Shown: piece after piece, positions 1-7,631 of the stretch
Layout of the letters: every line of letters begins with the position of its first letter
How positions within the stretch are numbered: position 1 is the stretch's first letter
Source: Thermomonospora echinospora
GTDB taxonomy: Bacteria > Actinomycetota > Actinomycetes > Streptosporangiales > Streptosporangiaceae
NCBI RefSeq assembly: GCF_900108175.1
Contig: NZ_FNVO01000004.1
Coordinates: forward strand, 62,001 to 126,000
DNA length: 64,000 bases
Reading direction: 5' to 3'
Made by a program: the position numbers and the translations under genes
The notes under the pieces: model-generated
Seen by the model: the letters and a program-made list of their open reading frames with translations, nothing else
The model's database searches: none
What the model was told of the DNA's origin: nothing

Positions 1-582
1 GCCGCAGGCGCCGGGTCCCGCCGGCGAGCACCGGACGTGGTGCTGGTGCACTCGGCCCCCACGCCCGAGGACGTCATCTTCGGAGAGGAACTGCGGGGCC
101 TGGCGGCGCGGTTTCCGAACCTGCGGCTGCACGAGCGGCACACGCGGACCGAGGGGCGCCTCAAACCGGCGGATCTGCCCGGACTGTGCCCGGACTGGAC
201 GGAACGTTCCGTATGGGCATGCGGGCCGCCCGAGATGCTCGACGAGGTCACGGCGCACTGGAGCGGGCCCGCCGATCGCCTGCACGTCGAGCGTTTTCGT
301 CTCGCGACGCCGGCGACCAGCAACACGGGTGGACGTGTCCGCTTCACCAGGAGCCGCCGGGAGGCCACCGCCGACGGCGGCACGTCGCTGCTGGTGGCCG
401 GGGAGGGCGCGGGCGTGCTCATGCCGAGCGGCTGCCGCATGGGCATCTGTCATGGCTGTGTGGCGCGGCTGTCCTCGGGCCGGGTGCGTGACCTGCGCAC
501 CGGCCGGATCCACGGCGAGGAGGGCGACCTCGTCCAGACCTGTGTGTCGGCCGCCGCCGGCCCCGTTGAGATCGATCTCTGA
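1..582 (+). CDS. Ferredoxin reductase with C-terminal 2Fe-2S domain (5' end outside window)
   Basis: The frame is open from base 1, so the gene is cut by the window edge and only the C-terminal part is seen. The visible protein ends the NAD/flavin reductase domain (VWACGPPEM is the typical motif near the end of FNR-like domains) and continues into a plant-type 2Fe-2S ferredoxin domain, with cysteines in the pattern C-x4-C-x2-C (CRMGICHGC) plus a fourth in QTCV. Such proteins pass electrons from NAD(P)H to a partner oxygenase or desaturase. The next gene is a membrane desaturase 14 bases downstream, so this is very probably its electron donor (inference from family knowledge and context). Confidence 0.85.
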   Translation, partial: AAGAGSRRRAPDVVLVHSAPTPEDVIFGEELRGLAARFPNLRLHERHTRTEGRLKPADLPGLCPDWTERSVWACGPPEMLDEVTAHWSGPADRLHVERFRLATPATSNTGGRVRFTRSRREATADGGTSLLVAGEGAGVLMPSGCRMGICHGCVARLSSGRVRDLRTGRIHGEEGDLVQTCVSAAAGPVEIDL

Positions 583-596
583 AGGAGAACGCGACC

Positions 597-1712
597 ATGC
601 CGACCACAGTGCGCCTCGCACTCATTGACGTCGAGGAGTTCGGCCGTGAGCTGGACAGGATCCGGGACGAGGTGATCGCAGGACTTGGGGAGGACGACGC
701 GGGCTACATCCGCGGTGTCATCGCGATGCAGCGCAGGCTGGAGTTGACCGGCCGCGCACTGCTGTTCGCGTCGTGGCTGCCGCCCGCCTGGGCCGCCGGG
801 ACCGCGGCGCTGGCCATCGCGAAGATCTTGGAGAACATGGAGATCGGCCACAACGTCCTGCACGGCCAGTGGGACTGGATGCGCGACCCGAAGATCCACT
901 CGACGACCTGGGAGTGGGACAACGCCACCCCCGCCGCCCAGTGGAAGCACTCGCACAACTTCATCCACCACACCTGGACGAACGTGCTCGGCAAGGACCG
1001 CGACATCGGCTACTCGGCCATGCGCATCAGCCCGGAGCAGAAGTGGCATCCGATCCATCTCGCCCAGCCGCTCTACAACGTGCTGCTCGCGCTGTTCTTC
1101 GAATACGGCATCGCGATATACGACGCGGAACTCGAACGCATACCGACAGGTGACAAGAGCCCGAAGGAGGCCCTGAACCAGTTGCGCGCCGTCGCCGGCA
1201 AGGCGCGGCGCCAGATCCTCAAGGATTATGTGGCGTTCCCGCTGCTGGCGGGCCCGTGCCTGCTGCCCGTCCTGCTCGGCAACCTCACCGCGAACATGAC
1301 CCGCAACATGTGGGCGCACACCATCATCTTCTGCGGGCACTTCCCCGAGGGCGCCGAGTTCTTCACCGAGGACCAGATCGAGAACGAGACGAGAGGCGAG
1401 TGGTACCTCCGCCAGCTGCTCGGCTCCTGCAACATCGACGGCGGACGCCTCCTGCACCTCATGAGCGGCAATCTGAGCCACCAGATCGAACACCACCTGT
1501 TCCCGGACCTGCCCAGCAACCGCTACGCCGAGATCGCCCCCCGGGTCCGCGCCCTGTGCGAGCGGTTCGGGCTCCCCTACAACTCCGGTTCGCTGGCCCG
1601 GCAGGCGGGCTCGGTCTGGAAGCGCGTCCTACGGCTGGCGCTGCCGGGTCCCGGGCGGCCCCGACCGGAGGAGACCGCACCACCGGCGGACGAACTCCGA
1701 GCCGTCGTCTGA
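597..1712 (+). CDS. Membrane fatty-acid desaturase
   Basis: A 371-residue di-iron membrane desaturase that introduces a double bond into a fatty acyl chain. The three histidine boxes are intact: HNVLH at residues 85-89, HNFIHH at 120-125 and HQIEHH at 295-300; together they ligate the two irons. Hydrophobic segments before box 1 and around residues 210-240 fit a multi-pass membrane protein. The Shine-Dalgarno AAGGAG overlaps the stop of the upstream reductase, so the two genes are probably co-transcribed. It resembles the actinobacterial acyl-CoA desaturases of the DesA3 type. Position of the double bond and acyl carrier cannot be inferred. Confidence 0.9.
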   Translation: MPTTVRLALIDVEEFGRELDRIRDEVIAGLGEDDAGYIRGVIAMQRRLELTGRALLFASWLPPAWAAGTAALAIAKILENMEIGHNVLHGQWDWMRDPKIHSTTWEWDNATPAAQWKHSHNFIHHTWTNVLGKDRDIGYSAMRISPEQKWHPIHLAQPLYNVLLALFFEYGIAIYDAELERIPTGDKSPKEALNQLRAVAGKARRQILKDYVAFPLLAGPCLLPVLLGNLTANMTRNMWAHTIIFCGHFPEGAEFFTEDQIENETRGEWYLRQLLGSCNIDGGRLLHLMSGNLSHQIEHHLFPDLPSNRYAEIAPRVRALCERFGLPYNSGSLARQAGSVWKRVLRLALPGPGRPRPEETAPPADELRAVV

Positions 1713-1983
1713 TCGAGGTGTGACGATCGGGCTCGCAGCCAGAGCCGCCGGCTCATCCGGGCGCAGGGTGCTGGGCCGACGCCGATCGGCGCCGGCGGCG
1801 GCCCGGGGTGGCGCGCACGAGACCGTCAAACCTCGACGAGGGCGCCCCGGCGAGATTCGCCACCAACGGGTTCGGCGCCTAAGGTAGGGGTTACCTGGGG
1901 TTATTCGAGCGTTGGCAGCCGTGTCGGCGTCGTCCGGGGCGATCGACTATCCGGTTCTTCGAACCGAGGACGGGGCCTGCACC

Positions 1984-2469
1984 ATGGCCCACGACATCAA
2001 CGACTGCACCATCGATCCAGGGCCCGTGCGTCCGTACCCGCGCGGGGCGCGGTTGAGTTTGGCGGCGGGCGCGGCTCACCGCGGGGCGCTGGACGGCGGC
2101 TGGTGGCCGCGCTCGCGCGACGCGCGGGCCGAGCTGCCGGAACTGGCCGCCACACTGGTCGAACATCTGGGCAGGGTGACCCACCTGGCCGTCGATCCCT
2201 ACCGCTGGGAGCGGATACCCGCCGACATCACCATCGCCGGCAGGCGGGTGAAGGTGGGGAGGTTCCCCGGGCTCGGGCACATGGTCGCCGTGATCCGGGG
2301 CCGGATGGACACGTTCCTGCTGCTGGTGGTTCCGCCCGAGGCGGCGCGGGCCTGTGCGCAGGCCGCGCTGAGCGAATCGGCGACCGGGACCGCCAGCGAA
2401 CGGCCCGACCGGATCCTGGCGGCCTGCGACATCTCCACCGCCCCGGCCACGACCGCCACCACGCGGTGA
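1984..2469 (+). CDS. DUF5994-like conserved actinobacterial protein
   Basis: A 161-residue soluble protein of unknown function. The layout matches DUF5994 proteins of streptomycetes: an RLSL segment, then GALDGGWWPRSRD, an ELP helix, GRVTHLAVDPYRW, a VKVGRF strand and a hydrophobic LLLVVPP strand. The ATG at 1984 is preferred because a GAGGACGGGG purine-rich tract precedes it; the frame could extend upstream to about 1912. No catalytic motif is evident. DUF naming is from memory of the family pattern. Confidence 0.65.
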   Translation: MAHDINDCTIDPGPVRPYPRGARLSLAAGAAHRGALDGGWWPRSRDARAELPELAATLVEHLGRVTHLAVDPYRWERIPADITIAGRRVKVGRFPGLGHMVAVIRGRMDTFLLLVVPPEAARACAQAALSESATGTASERPDRILAACDISTAPATTATTR

Positions 2470-2581
2470 GGAAAGGGCGGTGGTGCCGCCTCGCAACCGG
2501 CACCGGGTCATCTGCGCAGGATGACAGGGGCGAGCTCCCGGCATCCCGTGCAGAGCGGGGGCCCAGGCGCGCTGTGGTCTG

Positions 2582-2875
2582 TTACAGCGGTTCGGTCACC
2601 CACCGCCATCCGTTTTCGTCGCACGCCGTCCGTACCAGCTGGGCGCCGCTGGAGTCGGCGAGTTCGGCGACCGTCCGGACGAGCCGGCGGTGGAAGTCGG
2701 CCGGCGGGTGCGCAGCGGTCGCCCCGTCGATCAGCGTCACGGTCTGCTTGGACTCGTCGCGCAGCTGAGCCGTCAGTCTTCCCCCGTCCAGGCGTACGAC
2801 GACGATCGCGTCCGCGCGGACCATGTCCCGGCCGTCGGCCGTCGCGATCCACACTTCGGGCCCCACACCACCCAT
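2582..2875 (-). CDS. Small hypothetical protein
   Basis: Encodes about 97 residues. The ATG at 2875 is chosen because GGAGGTG lies at good spacing before it. The protein has a beta-rich N-terminus (VWIATADGRDMVRADAIVVVRL) and a helical second half ending in NGWRWVTEPL. It is not recognised with confidence. A fragment of the same sequence, including the DGRDMVRA coding segment, recurs near 5340-5445, suggesting a former second copy. It lies just downstream of the cold-shock gene on the same strand, about 80 bases apart. Confidence 0.55.
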   Translation of the reverse strand: MGGVGPEVWIATADGRDMVRADAIVVVRLDGGRLTAQLRDESKQTVTLIDGATAAHPPADFHRRLVRTVAELADSSGAQLVRTACDENGWRWVTEPL

Positions 2876-2954
2876 AGGGAACACCTCCAGGCTCACGGGA
2901 CCGGGCCCCGCATCCAGGATCGCACGCCGGGCGACCAGCCCCACCCGCCGGGTT

Positions 2955-3158
2955 TCAGGCGGGAACGATGTTCTCCGCCTGCAGGCCCTTTTGGCCCTGG
3001 GTGATGTCGTAGGACACCTTCTGGCCCTCCTGGAGCTCCCGGAAGCCCTGGGCCGCGATGTTGGAGTAGTGGGCGAAGACGTCGGCGCCGCCGCCGTCCT
3101 GCTCGATGAAGCCGAAGCCCTTTTCCGCGTTGAACCACTTCACTGTGCCGGTGGCCAT
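2955..3158 (-). CDS. Cold-shock protein, CspA family
   Basis: A 67-residue single cold-shock domain protein that binds single-stranded RNA and DNA. RNP1-like (KGFGFI) and RNP2-like (DVFAHYS) motifs are present, and the length is standard for bacterial Csp proteins. The ATG at 3158 follows the Shine-Dalgarno AGGGAG. The frame stays open upstream to 3320 without good coding character, so the long form is rejected. A terminator-like hairpin with a T-tract lies about 90 bases upstream in the transcribed direction, which would fit transcription attenuation in the leader (inference). Confidence 0.93.
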   Translation of the reverse strand: MATGTVKWFNAEKGFGFIEQDGGGADVFAHYSNIAAQGFRELQEGQKVSYDITQGQKGLQAENIVPA

Positions 3159-3240
3159 GCCTGTCTCCCTCTGGATCGATTCCCGGTCCCACACCGTGTG
3201 GTCCGGGGGTGCCGCGATCAGCCCATCAGGGAGATCAAGA

Positions 3241-3278
3241 AAACAAAAAATGCGCCTGGGTTGAGACCGGCAGGCGCA
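3241..3278 (-). terminator. Intrinsic terminator-like hairpin upstream of the csp gene (possible attenuator)
   Basis: Perfect 8-bp inverted repeat at 3251-3258 and 3271-3278 with a 12-base loop. Read on the minus strand it is followed directly by TTTTTTGTTT, the classical intrinsic terminator arrangement. No minus-strand gene lies just upstream that needs terminating, because the neighbour at 3434-3661 is on the plus strand. It may therefore act within the csp 5' leader. Confidence 0.7.
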
Positions 3279-3433
3279 CACAAGAAATCCATGGGAACCG
3301 CAACTTCCCCGCCGTAACACAGCGATCGCCCGGCCGTATCACCGCACCTCAGGTTCGACGGCCACCGAACGAGGGGAGCGCCCGGCGGGCCGGGCACCAC
3401 CCTCGTTCCGGCGGGTGAGCGCATACTGGCGTC

Positions 3434-3661
3434 ATGACCTCTTCTCGGGCCGCCCGGCGGCGGCACCTGCCCACCAGCCCGTTCAACCCTCCGCAGGCGG
3501 CCCCCGCACCGGAGACCTACGCCCTGCACGACCAGGTGACCCACGAGAAGTACGGCCTCGGCCGTGTCGTCGGCGTCGAGGAGGGCGTCGCCGTGATCGT
3601 CGATTTCGGCCTGCCGACCCTGCGGATCGTGGCGCCGTACCACAAACTCGTCAAACTCTGA
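3434..3661 (+). CDS. Small Tudor-like (UvrD C-terminal-type) domain protein
   Basis: 75 residues. After a basic N-terminus the protein contains HDQVTHEKYGLGRVV, followed by GVAVIVDFG and LRIVAPYHKLVKL. This is the pattern of the SH3/Tudor-like barrel at the C-terminus of UvrD/PcrA helicases and of small stand-alone actinobacterial relatives that contact RNA polymerase or nucleic acid. No catalytic domain is attached. Function is unknown. It is transcribed divergently from the cold-shock gene. Confidence 0.7.
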   Translation: MTSSRAARRRHLPTSPFNPPQAAPAPETYALHDQVTHEKYGLGRVVGVEEGVAVIVDFGLPTLRIVAPYHKLVKL

Positions 3662-4010
3662 CCCTCACCGGTATCCGAGAACGGAAAGATCACGCCGACT
3701 GCTCGGCCTCCGGCACGCACCGATTCTCACCCGACCGCCGCCGGGAGGTCGGACGACATCACAGAACACCCACGCCCGGCCGGCTCACCCCGGATCCGAC
3801 AGGTGTTCATCCCGACGTCGGCTGGGGGCTGGTGCCGACCATGCATCGCCGGTCCCCACCCGGACCCAGGTCGCGCATCAGGCGGCGCTGGACGCACTCG
3901 GATCACATGCGGTGGGCGCGGAGCCGTCAGGTTTCCGGTGCGGCGAGGTGGTCGGCGCCGCTCCGAGCACGCATCCCGGGCCGGACGGTCAAAACATCGC
4001 CGCCGACAAT
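3662..4010. other. Non-coding stretch with a short phosphatase-gene echo
   Basis: No convincing gene on either strand. Bases 3926-3963 closely match 8871-8909, which is the 3' end of the SpoIIE-type phosphatase gene (both would encode a GADHL-containing tail on the minus strand). This looks like a scrap of a former second copy. Confidence 0.5.
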
Positions 4011-4409
4011 TAATTCAGGTATTTCAGTGCATGGGAATTCGGGATATAGAATGAGGGTATCCGGCAACGGCGACACCCTCATTTCGAGGCTGATCCGTCA
4101 TACCGGCTCAGTCCAATAAAGGGGATTCTCATGCCGATTTTGAATCGCGGTTACGGACCCGCTGTCTGGGTGGCACGGCCCGAGGCCGCCCCGGTCTCGC
4201 AGGCGTCCTGGCGGAAGCAGGTCTGGCCCGCCGCTATCGCGCTGACCGCAGTGATCGTGTTCGTCGCGTTCCTCGTGCCGACCACGCTGCCGCTGGCAGT
4301 GATCATGGCGCTGGCGACCGTGGTGGCCGGGGGGATCCTGGCCACACTGGTGTCCGGGACCGCCTGGGTCACCCGGCTCCGCCTCCTCATCGCGGAACTA
4401 CGGCCCTGA
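4011..4409 (+). repeat. First copy of a duplicated leader plus small membrane protein gene
   Basis: The leader and coding sequence recur at 5468-5858. Shared leader landmarks are a TTCAG-rich start, an A/T-rich -10-like box (TATAGAAT at 4045-4052 here, TATAAATA at 5516-5523 in copy two), ATCCGGCAACG, and a G-rich Shine-Dalgarno before ATGCCGAT. In copy one the leader also holds an inverted repeat, 4051-4058 with 4075-4082. Copies have diverged but stay alignable throughout. Confidence 0.8.
4131..4409 (+). CDS. Small membrane protein, copy 1 of a duplicated pair
   Basis: 92 residues. The N-terminus MPILNRGYGPAVWVARPEAA is nearly identical to the copy at 5595. Two hydrophobic helices follow, at about residues 34-52 and 55-75, then a short basic tail, predicting a two-span inner-membrane protein. 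Each copy is followed by a STAS-domain gene, so the pair may work together. GGGGATT precedes the ATG as ribosome site. The family is not recognised; no catalytic residues are visible. Confidence 0.7.
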   Translation: MPILNRGYGPAVWVARPEAAPVSQASWRKQVWPAAIALTAVIVFVAFLVPTTLPLAVIMALATVVAGGILATLVSGTAWVTRLRLLIAELRP

Positions 4410-4925
4410 CCGATCCTGATTCCGCCCCTCCTTCCGGCCGCCCGACCGGTGACCGGGCGGAAGGGGACGGCGGCCACGCGGACCACCACCGAACGCGCAA
4501 CGACGATCAGCCTGTCCCCACCCTCGGCGTACGGCTCGCCTGCGAGCCCCGCAGCCGGATGGAACCGGCCCTTTGCCCTTGACCGCGCTGAGACCTGTCC
4601 GAATGATCTGAGGCATCTCCTATGGCGCGGCGGGTCACCCATGGGCCACGTAGATGGCGTATTCGTCGGCCAGGTCGGCGTTGTGGCCGCAGTCCAGGAC
4701 GGTCGGCATCTCGTTGTCGTCGCCGACCTGCTGCTCAGCCCAGCCCGAGCGTGCGGCGGGGCGACTTTCCCAGCCGCAAGGCGGCGGAGGCGGCGTCGTC
4801 CCGGTCGTGCACCGCCTCTCAAGGCCGGTGCACGACCACCGCTCGGCGGGAGCCGAACCCGTCCGCTCATCGCGTTATCGCGGGGACGGCCGGCGGCTCC
4901 GCCGCCCGACGAATCGGAGAATGCC
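4410..4925. other. Spacer between the membrane protein and STAS gene, copy 1
   Basis: About 515 bases with no supported gene. The STAS frame stays open upstream to 4449, but the translation there is arginine- and proline-rich with no domain character, and a good ribosome site occurs only before 4926. The corresponding spacer in copy two is shorter (5859-6056), so the copies differ by an insertion or deletion here. Confidence 0.6.
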
Positions 4926-5354
4926 ATGAACACCACCTACACGGCCGAAGGCCACATCGACGCTCATCCGCAGGTGGTGCTGTCGGTCGCGCACGGCCCC
5001 GGCGGCGCGATCGCCACGCTGCAAGGCGACCTCGACGTCGCCACCGCGCCCGCGCTGCGGGAAGGGCTGCTGGCACTGCTGCGTCCCGGCCTGCGGCTGC
5101 TGGTCCTGGACCTGTCGCGCCTGTGGTTCTGCGACGCGGCCGGAGTGTCGGTCCTGCTCGGCACCCGGCGCCGCGCCACGCTTTTGCACATTCCGCTGCG
5201 CCTGGCCGCCCCCCGCTCCCGCGTCGCGAAAATCCTGGAGGTCACCGGCGCGGACTGCGGCTTCATGATCTACAGCACTCTGCCCGAAGCGCTCGCGCTC
5301 CCCCTCCCGCCGACCCTCGGACCGGATCGGCACCGAGCCCTCTGCGCAGGATGA
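4926..5354 (+). CDS. STAS-domain protein (anti-sigma factor antagonist family), copy 1
   Basis: 142 residues. The STAS fold is seen in GDLDVATAPALREGLLALL, LLVLDLSRLWFCDAAGVSVLLG and the following helix-strand. In SpoIIAA and RsbV proteins the loop after the D of the D-x-S-G motif carries a serine phosphorylated by the anti-sigma kinase. Here the loop reads CDAAG, with alanine at both usual serine positions, so the classical phospho-switch is probably absent. GGAGA precedes the ATG at 4926. A paralogue lies at 6057. It may bind an anti-sigma factor constitutively (inference). Confidence 0.85.
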   Translation: MNTTYTAEGHIDAHPQVVLSVAHGPGGAIATLQGDLDVATAPALREGLLALLRPGLRLLVLDLSRLWFCDAAGVSVLLGTRRRATLLHIPLRLAAPRSRVAKILEVTGADCGFMIYSTLPEALALPLPPTLGPDRHRALCAG

Positions 5355-5467
5355 CGAGGGTGAACGCCCCGGTACGCGGCACCACCGGCATCGGCCGGCT
5401 CGGCGACCGCCCGGACCATGTCCCGGCCATCGGCCACCGTGGAGCCGAAAATTCCAAAACCATTGCC

Positions 5468-5858
5468 GATGATTACTTCAGATATTTCAGCGCATCATGG
5501 ATTCATGCGGTAGGATATAAATATCCGGCAACGACGACATCCTCATCCCGAGGCTGAACCGCCATACCGGCTCGCCCCGACAAGGGGGATGTCCATGCCG
5601 ATCTTGAATCGCGGTTACGGACCCGCTCATTGGGTGGCACGGCCTGAAGCCGCCCCGTCCTGGCGGGATGAGGTCTGGCCCGCCGCGGTCGTGCTGACCG
5701 CAGCGATCGTGTTCGTCGTGCTCCTCGTGCAGACCATGCCGCCACTGGCGGTGGCCATGGCGCTGGTGACCTTGGTGGCCGGGGGGATTCTGATCACGCT
5801 GGTGGCCGGGACCGCCTGGATCACCCGGCTCCGACCCATCGAGGAGCCGCGGCACTGA
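5468..5858 (+). repeat. Second copy of the duplicated leader plus small membrane protein gene
   Basis: Aligns with 4011-4409 from the promoter-like A/T box through the membrane protein stop codon. Just before it, 5340-5445 carries a degraded echo of the region 2510-2875 on the minus strand (TCTGCGCAGGATGAC and GGACCATGTCCCGGCC are shared), showing that several local duplications have shaped 2.5-6.5 kb. Confidence 0.75.
5595..5858 (+). CDS. Small membrane protein, copy 2 of a duplicated pair
   Basis: About 87 residues from the ATG at 5595, chosen to match the start of copy 1; an in-frame ATG lies two codons upstream at 5589. GGGGG at 5584-5588 is the ribosome site. The N-terminus MPILNRGYGPAHWVARPEAA and the two hydrophobic helices match copy 1, and most changes are conservative, which suggests the protein is under selection. 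Unknown function; followed by a second STAS gene. Confidence 0.7.
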   Translation: MPILNRGYGPAHWVARPEAAPSWRDEVWPAAVVLTAAIVFVVLLVQTMPPLAVAMALVTLVAGGILITLVAGTAWITRLRPIEEPRH

Positions 5859-6056
5859 CCGATCCCGATTCCGTCGTTCATCCCCGGCGGCCCGACCGGC
5901 GGCCCGAGGAGAGGGCCACGGCCATGTGGACCATCGCTGAACGCGCAACCACCCAGAGCACCTGGGAATCCGAGACCAGTCACCCGCGACGACATCCGGC
6001 GACGCCGTGACACGGTCGGCGGACCACGCACTTCCCTCCACGAACGGAGATTCACC

Positions 6057-6506
6057 ATGACCACCTCGACCCTCGCCATCGGCCCTTCCCGGGCCCCCAC
6101 CCCGCAACGCCCGGAACACACCCTCGTCGCCTTGCACGGTGAACTGGACCTCGCCACCACCGCGGTGCTACGCGAGCGCCTGCTGGCCACGCTGCACCAC
6201 GGCACCCGGCTGTTGATCATCGATCTGAGCGGGGTGTCGTTCTGCGACGCCGCCGGGCTGACCGTGCTGCTCGGCACCCAACGCCGCGCCGCCGGCCTCG
6301 GCATCACCCTGAGCCTGGCCGCTCCCAACCCGCAGGTCGCCAAGCTGCTGCGCATCACCGGACTGGACCGCAGCCTCACCGTTCATCCCACACTCCATGA
6401 CGCGCTCGCCTCGCCTCCCACCCGACTCCCGGCCCTCACCGTCGAGCGCCGTCCCGCCGGGAACGCGCACCGCTTCGACCGGCCGTCGCCCACGGCACGC
6501 TCTTGA
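6057..6506 (+). CDS. STAS-domain protein (anti-sigma factor antagonist family), copy 2
   Basis: 149 residues with a clearer STAS core than its paralogue: LVALHGELDLATTAVLRERL, then LLIIDLSGVSFCDAAGLTVLLG. The usual phosphoacceptor position again reads DAAG instead of D-x-S-G. A proline-rich N-terminal 20 residues and a basic C-terminal tail flank the domain. CGGAG lies before the ATG. Together with the phosphatase at 8872-10116 and the possible kinase-fold protein at 6877-7308, it suggests a partner-switching network, though the missing serines argue that this pair is not reset by dephosphorylation. Confidence 0.87.
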   Translation: MTTSTLAIGPSRAPTPQRPEHTLVALHGELDLATTAVLRERLLATLHHGTRLLIIDLSGVSFCDAAGLTVLLGTQRRAAGLGITLSLAAPNPQVAKLLRITGLDRSLTVHPTLHDALASPPTRLPALTVERRPAGNAHRFDRPSPTARS

Positions 6507-6570
6507 CCCGTCGCCCGGCCGGACCGGGCGGCCCCGATCGGACCCGCATGGCCACGGCGACGCCGGCCAC

Positions 6571-6610
6571 CCGAGCACGGCCAAAGCGACCCGAGCACGG
6601 CCAAAGCGAC
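6571..6610 (+). repeat. Exact 20-bp tandem duplication in a gene-less stretch
   Basis: The 20-mer CCGAGCACGGCCAAAGCGAC occurs twice back to back (6571-6590 and 6591-6610). It lies within 6507-6876, about 370 bases between the second STAS gene and the next gene, in which no other feature was found. Confidence 0.9.
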
Positions 6611-6876
6611 CCACATGCGGTGACCGCACACCTTCGCCGGATCGCCGAGAGCGCGGGAGGCAGGCCGTTCGTGTCCGCCCGGCCGGGCCTGGTGGCACCG
6701 ACCGCCACCGGTGATGTCCAAGTCGAGCGAGGCCGGGCGATGGCCATCGGGGACCGTGGCCGCATGGGCATCTGGTCACCAGGCACACCGACAGGCGAGG
6801 CGACGACCGCATCCGATCCGCACCGCTGATCGATCGAGGGCCCCGGAACGCGCCCATCTGCATTCGAAGGAACTGC

Positions 6877-7308
6877 ATGGAAGCCGTGCCCACGACCCCG
6901 GACCGCACCTGCACCCCCGCACGATCGGGCCTGCGGACCGGCCGATGGCGGATGCCGCGCGGGCAGACGGCGGCCGCGTACACCCGCCGCCTGATTCCCG
7001 GTGTCCTGCGGGGATGGGGGTTGGGTCCGGTCGCCGGTCAGGTGGTGCCGCTGATCGAGGAACTGGTCGCCCGCGCCGCCGCCCGCGGTCATGGCCCGAT
7101 CGACGTGCGCCTGGAATTCCGCAAGTCCATCCACCTGTTGCTGGGCGAGATCCGCGATGTTCTTCCCGCCCCGTCCGAGCCCGGCAACCTCACACCCTCA
7201 CGCGAGGACGGACACAGCGCTCATGCCACGGCCGTCGCCATCACCTATGGACGGCGGCCCGGCCCCGGCGGCATCGCCGCCTGGTACGCCCACTGCTTCA
7301 CCTGGTGA
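6877..7308 (+). CDS. Hypothetical protein, possibly a degenerate RsbW-like ATPase fold
   Basis: 143 residues. The core VLRGWGLGPVAGQVVPLIEELVARAAARG, followed by a DVRLEF strand and a LLGEIRD segment, recalls anti-sigma kinases of the RsbW/HATPase_c type, where a helix ends in ELVxNA(x)RHG and a later strand ends in V.D. The asparagine that binds Mg-ATP is replaced (ELVARA), and the later G-boxes are not visible, so kinase activity is unlikely. The resemblance is weak and partly inferred from the STAS neighbours. GAAGGA precedes the ATG. Otherwise unrecognised. Confidence 0.5.
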   Translation: MEAVPTTPDRTCTPARSGLRTGRWRMPRGQTAAAYTRRLIPGVLRGWGLGPVAGQVVPLIEELVARAAARGHGPIDVRLEFRKSIHLLLGEIRDVLPAPSEPGNLTPSREDGHSAHATAVAITYGRRPGPGGIAAWYAHCFTW

Positions 7309-7631
7309 AGACGCGTGTCCCCGATGGCTCGTACGACTGCCGGCCGCCGGCGGGAGCGCATTGTGCGGCCCCCGTGCCCCCTGTACGGCCGGGCGGAGCC
7401 GATTCCGCGCGACCGTTGCCCGGCGGCGACCCGGGCGGGCCGTCATGAGGCGTGGCCGCTCACCATGGATTCGCCCTGTGCCGAAGCGGAACGGCCCGGT
7501 CGGCCCCGGGGGTCGGCACGGCACCGGGCCCGGTGTGGTTCGCGAGCCCTGTTGTGGCGCTGCGTTCGGCCTCCGAGCCGGGATACGGCGATGCGGGGGC
7601 GGCGCGGACGACCGCGAGAGGGTGATGGCGG
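7309..7631. other. Intergenic stretch before terC-like gene
   Basis: About 320 bases with no supported gene. I looked for a manganese-type leader riboswitch because some TerC-family genes have one, but saw no recognisable yybP-ykoY core. Confidence 0.5.
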
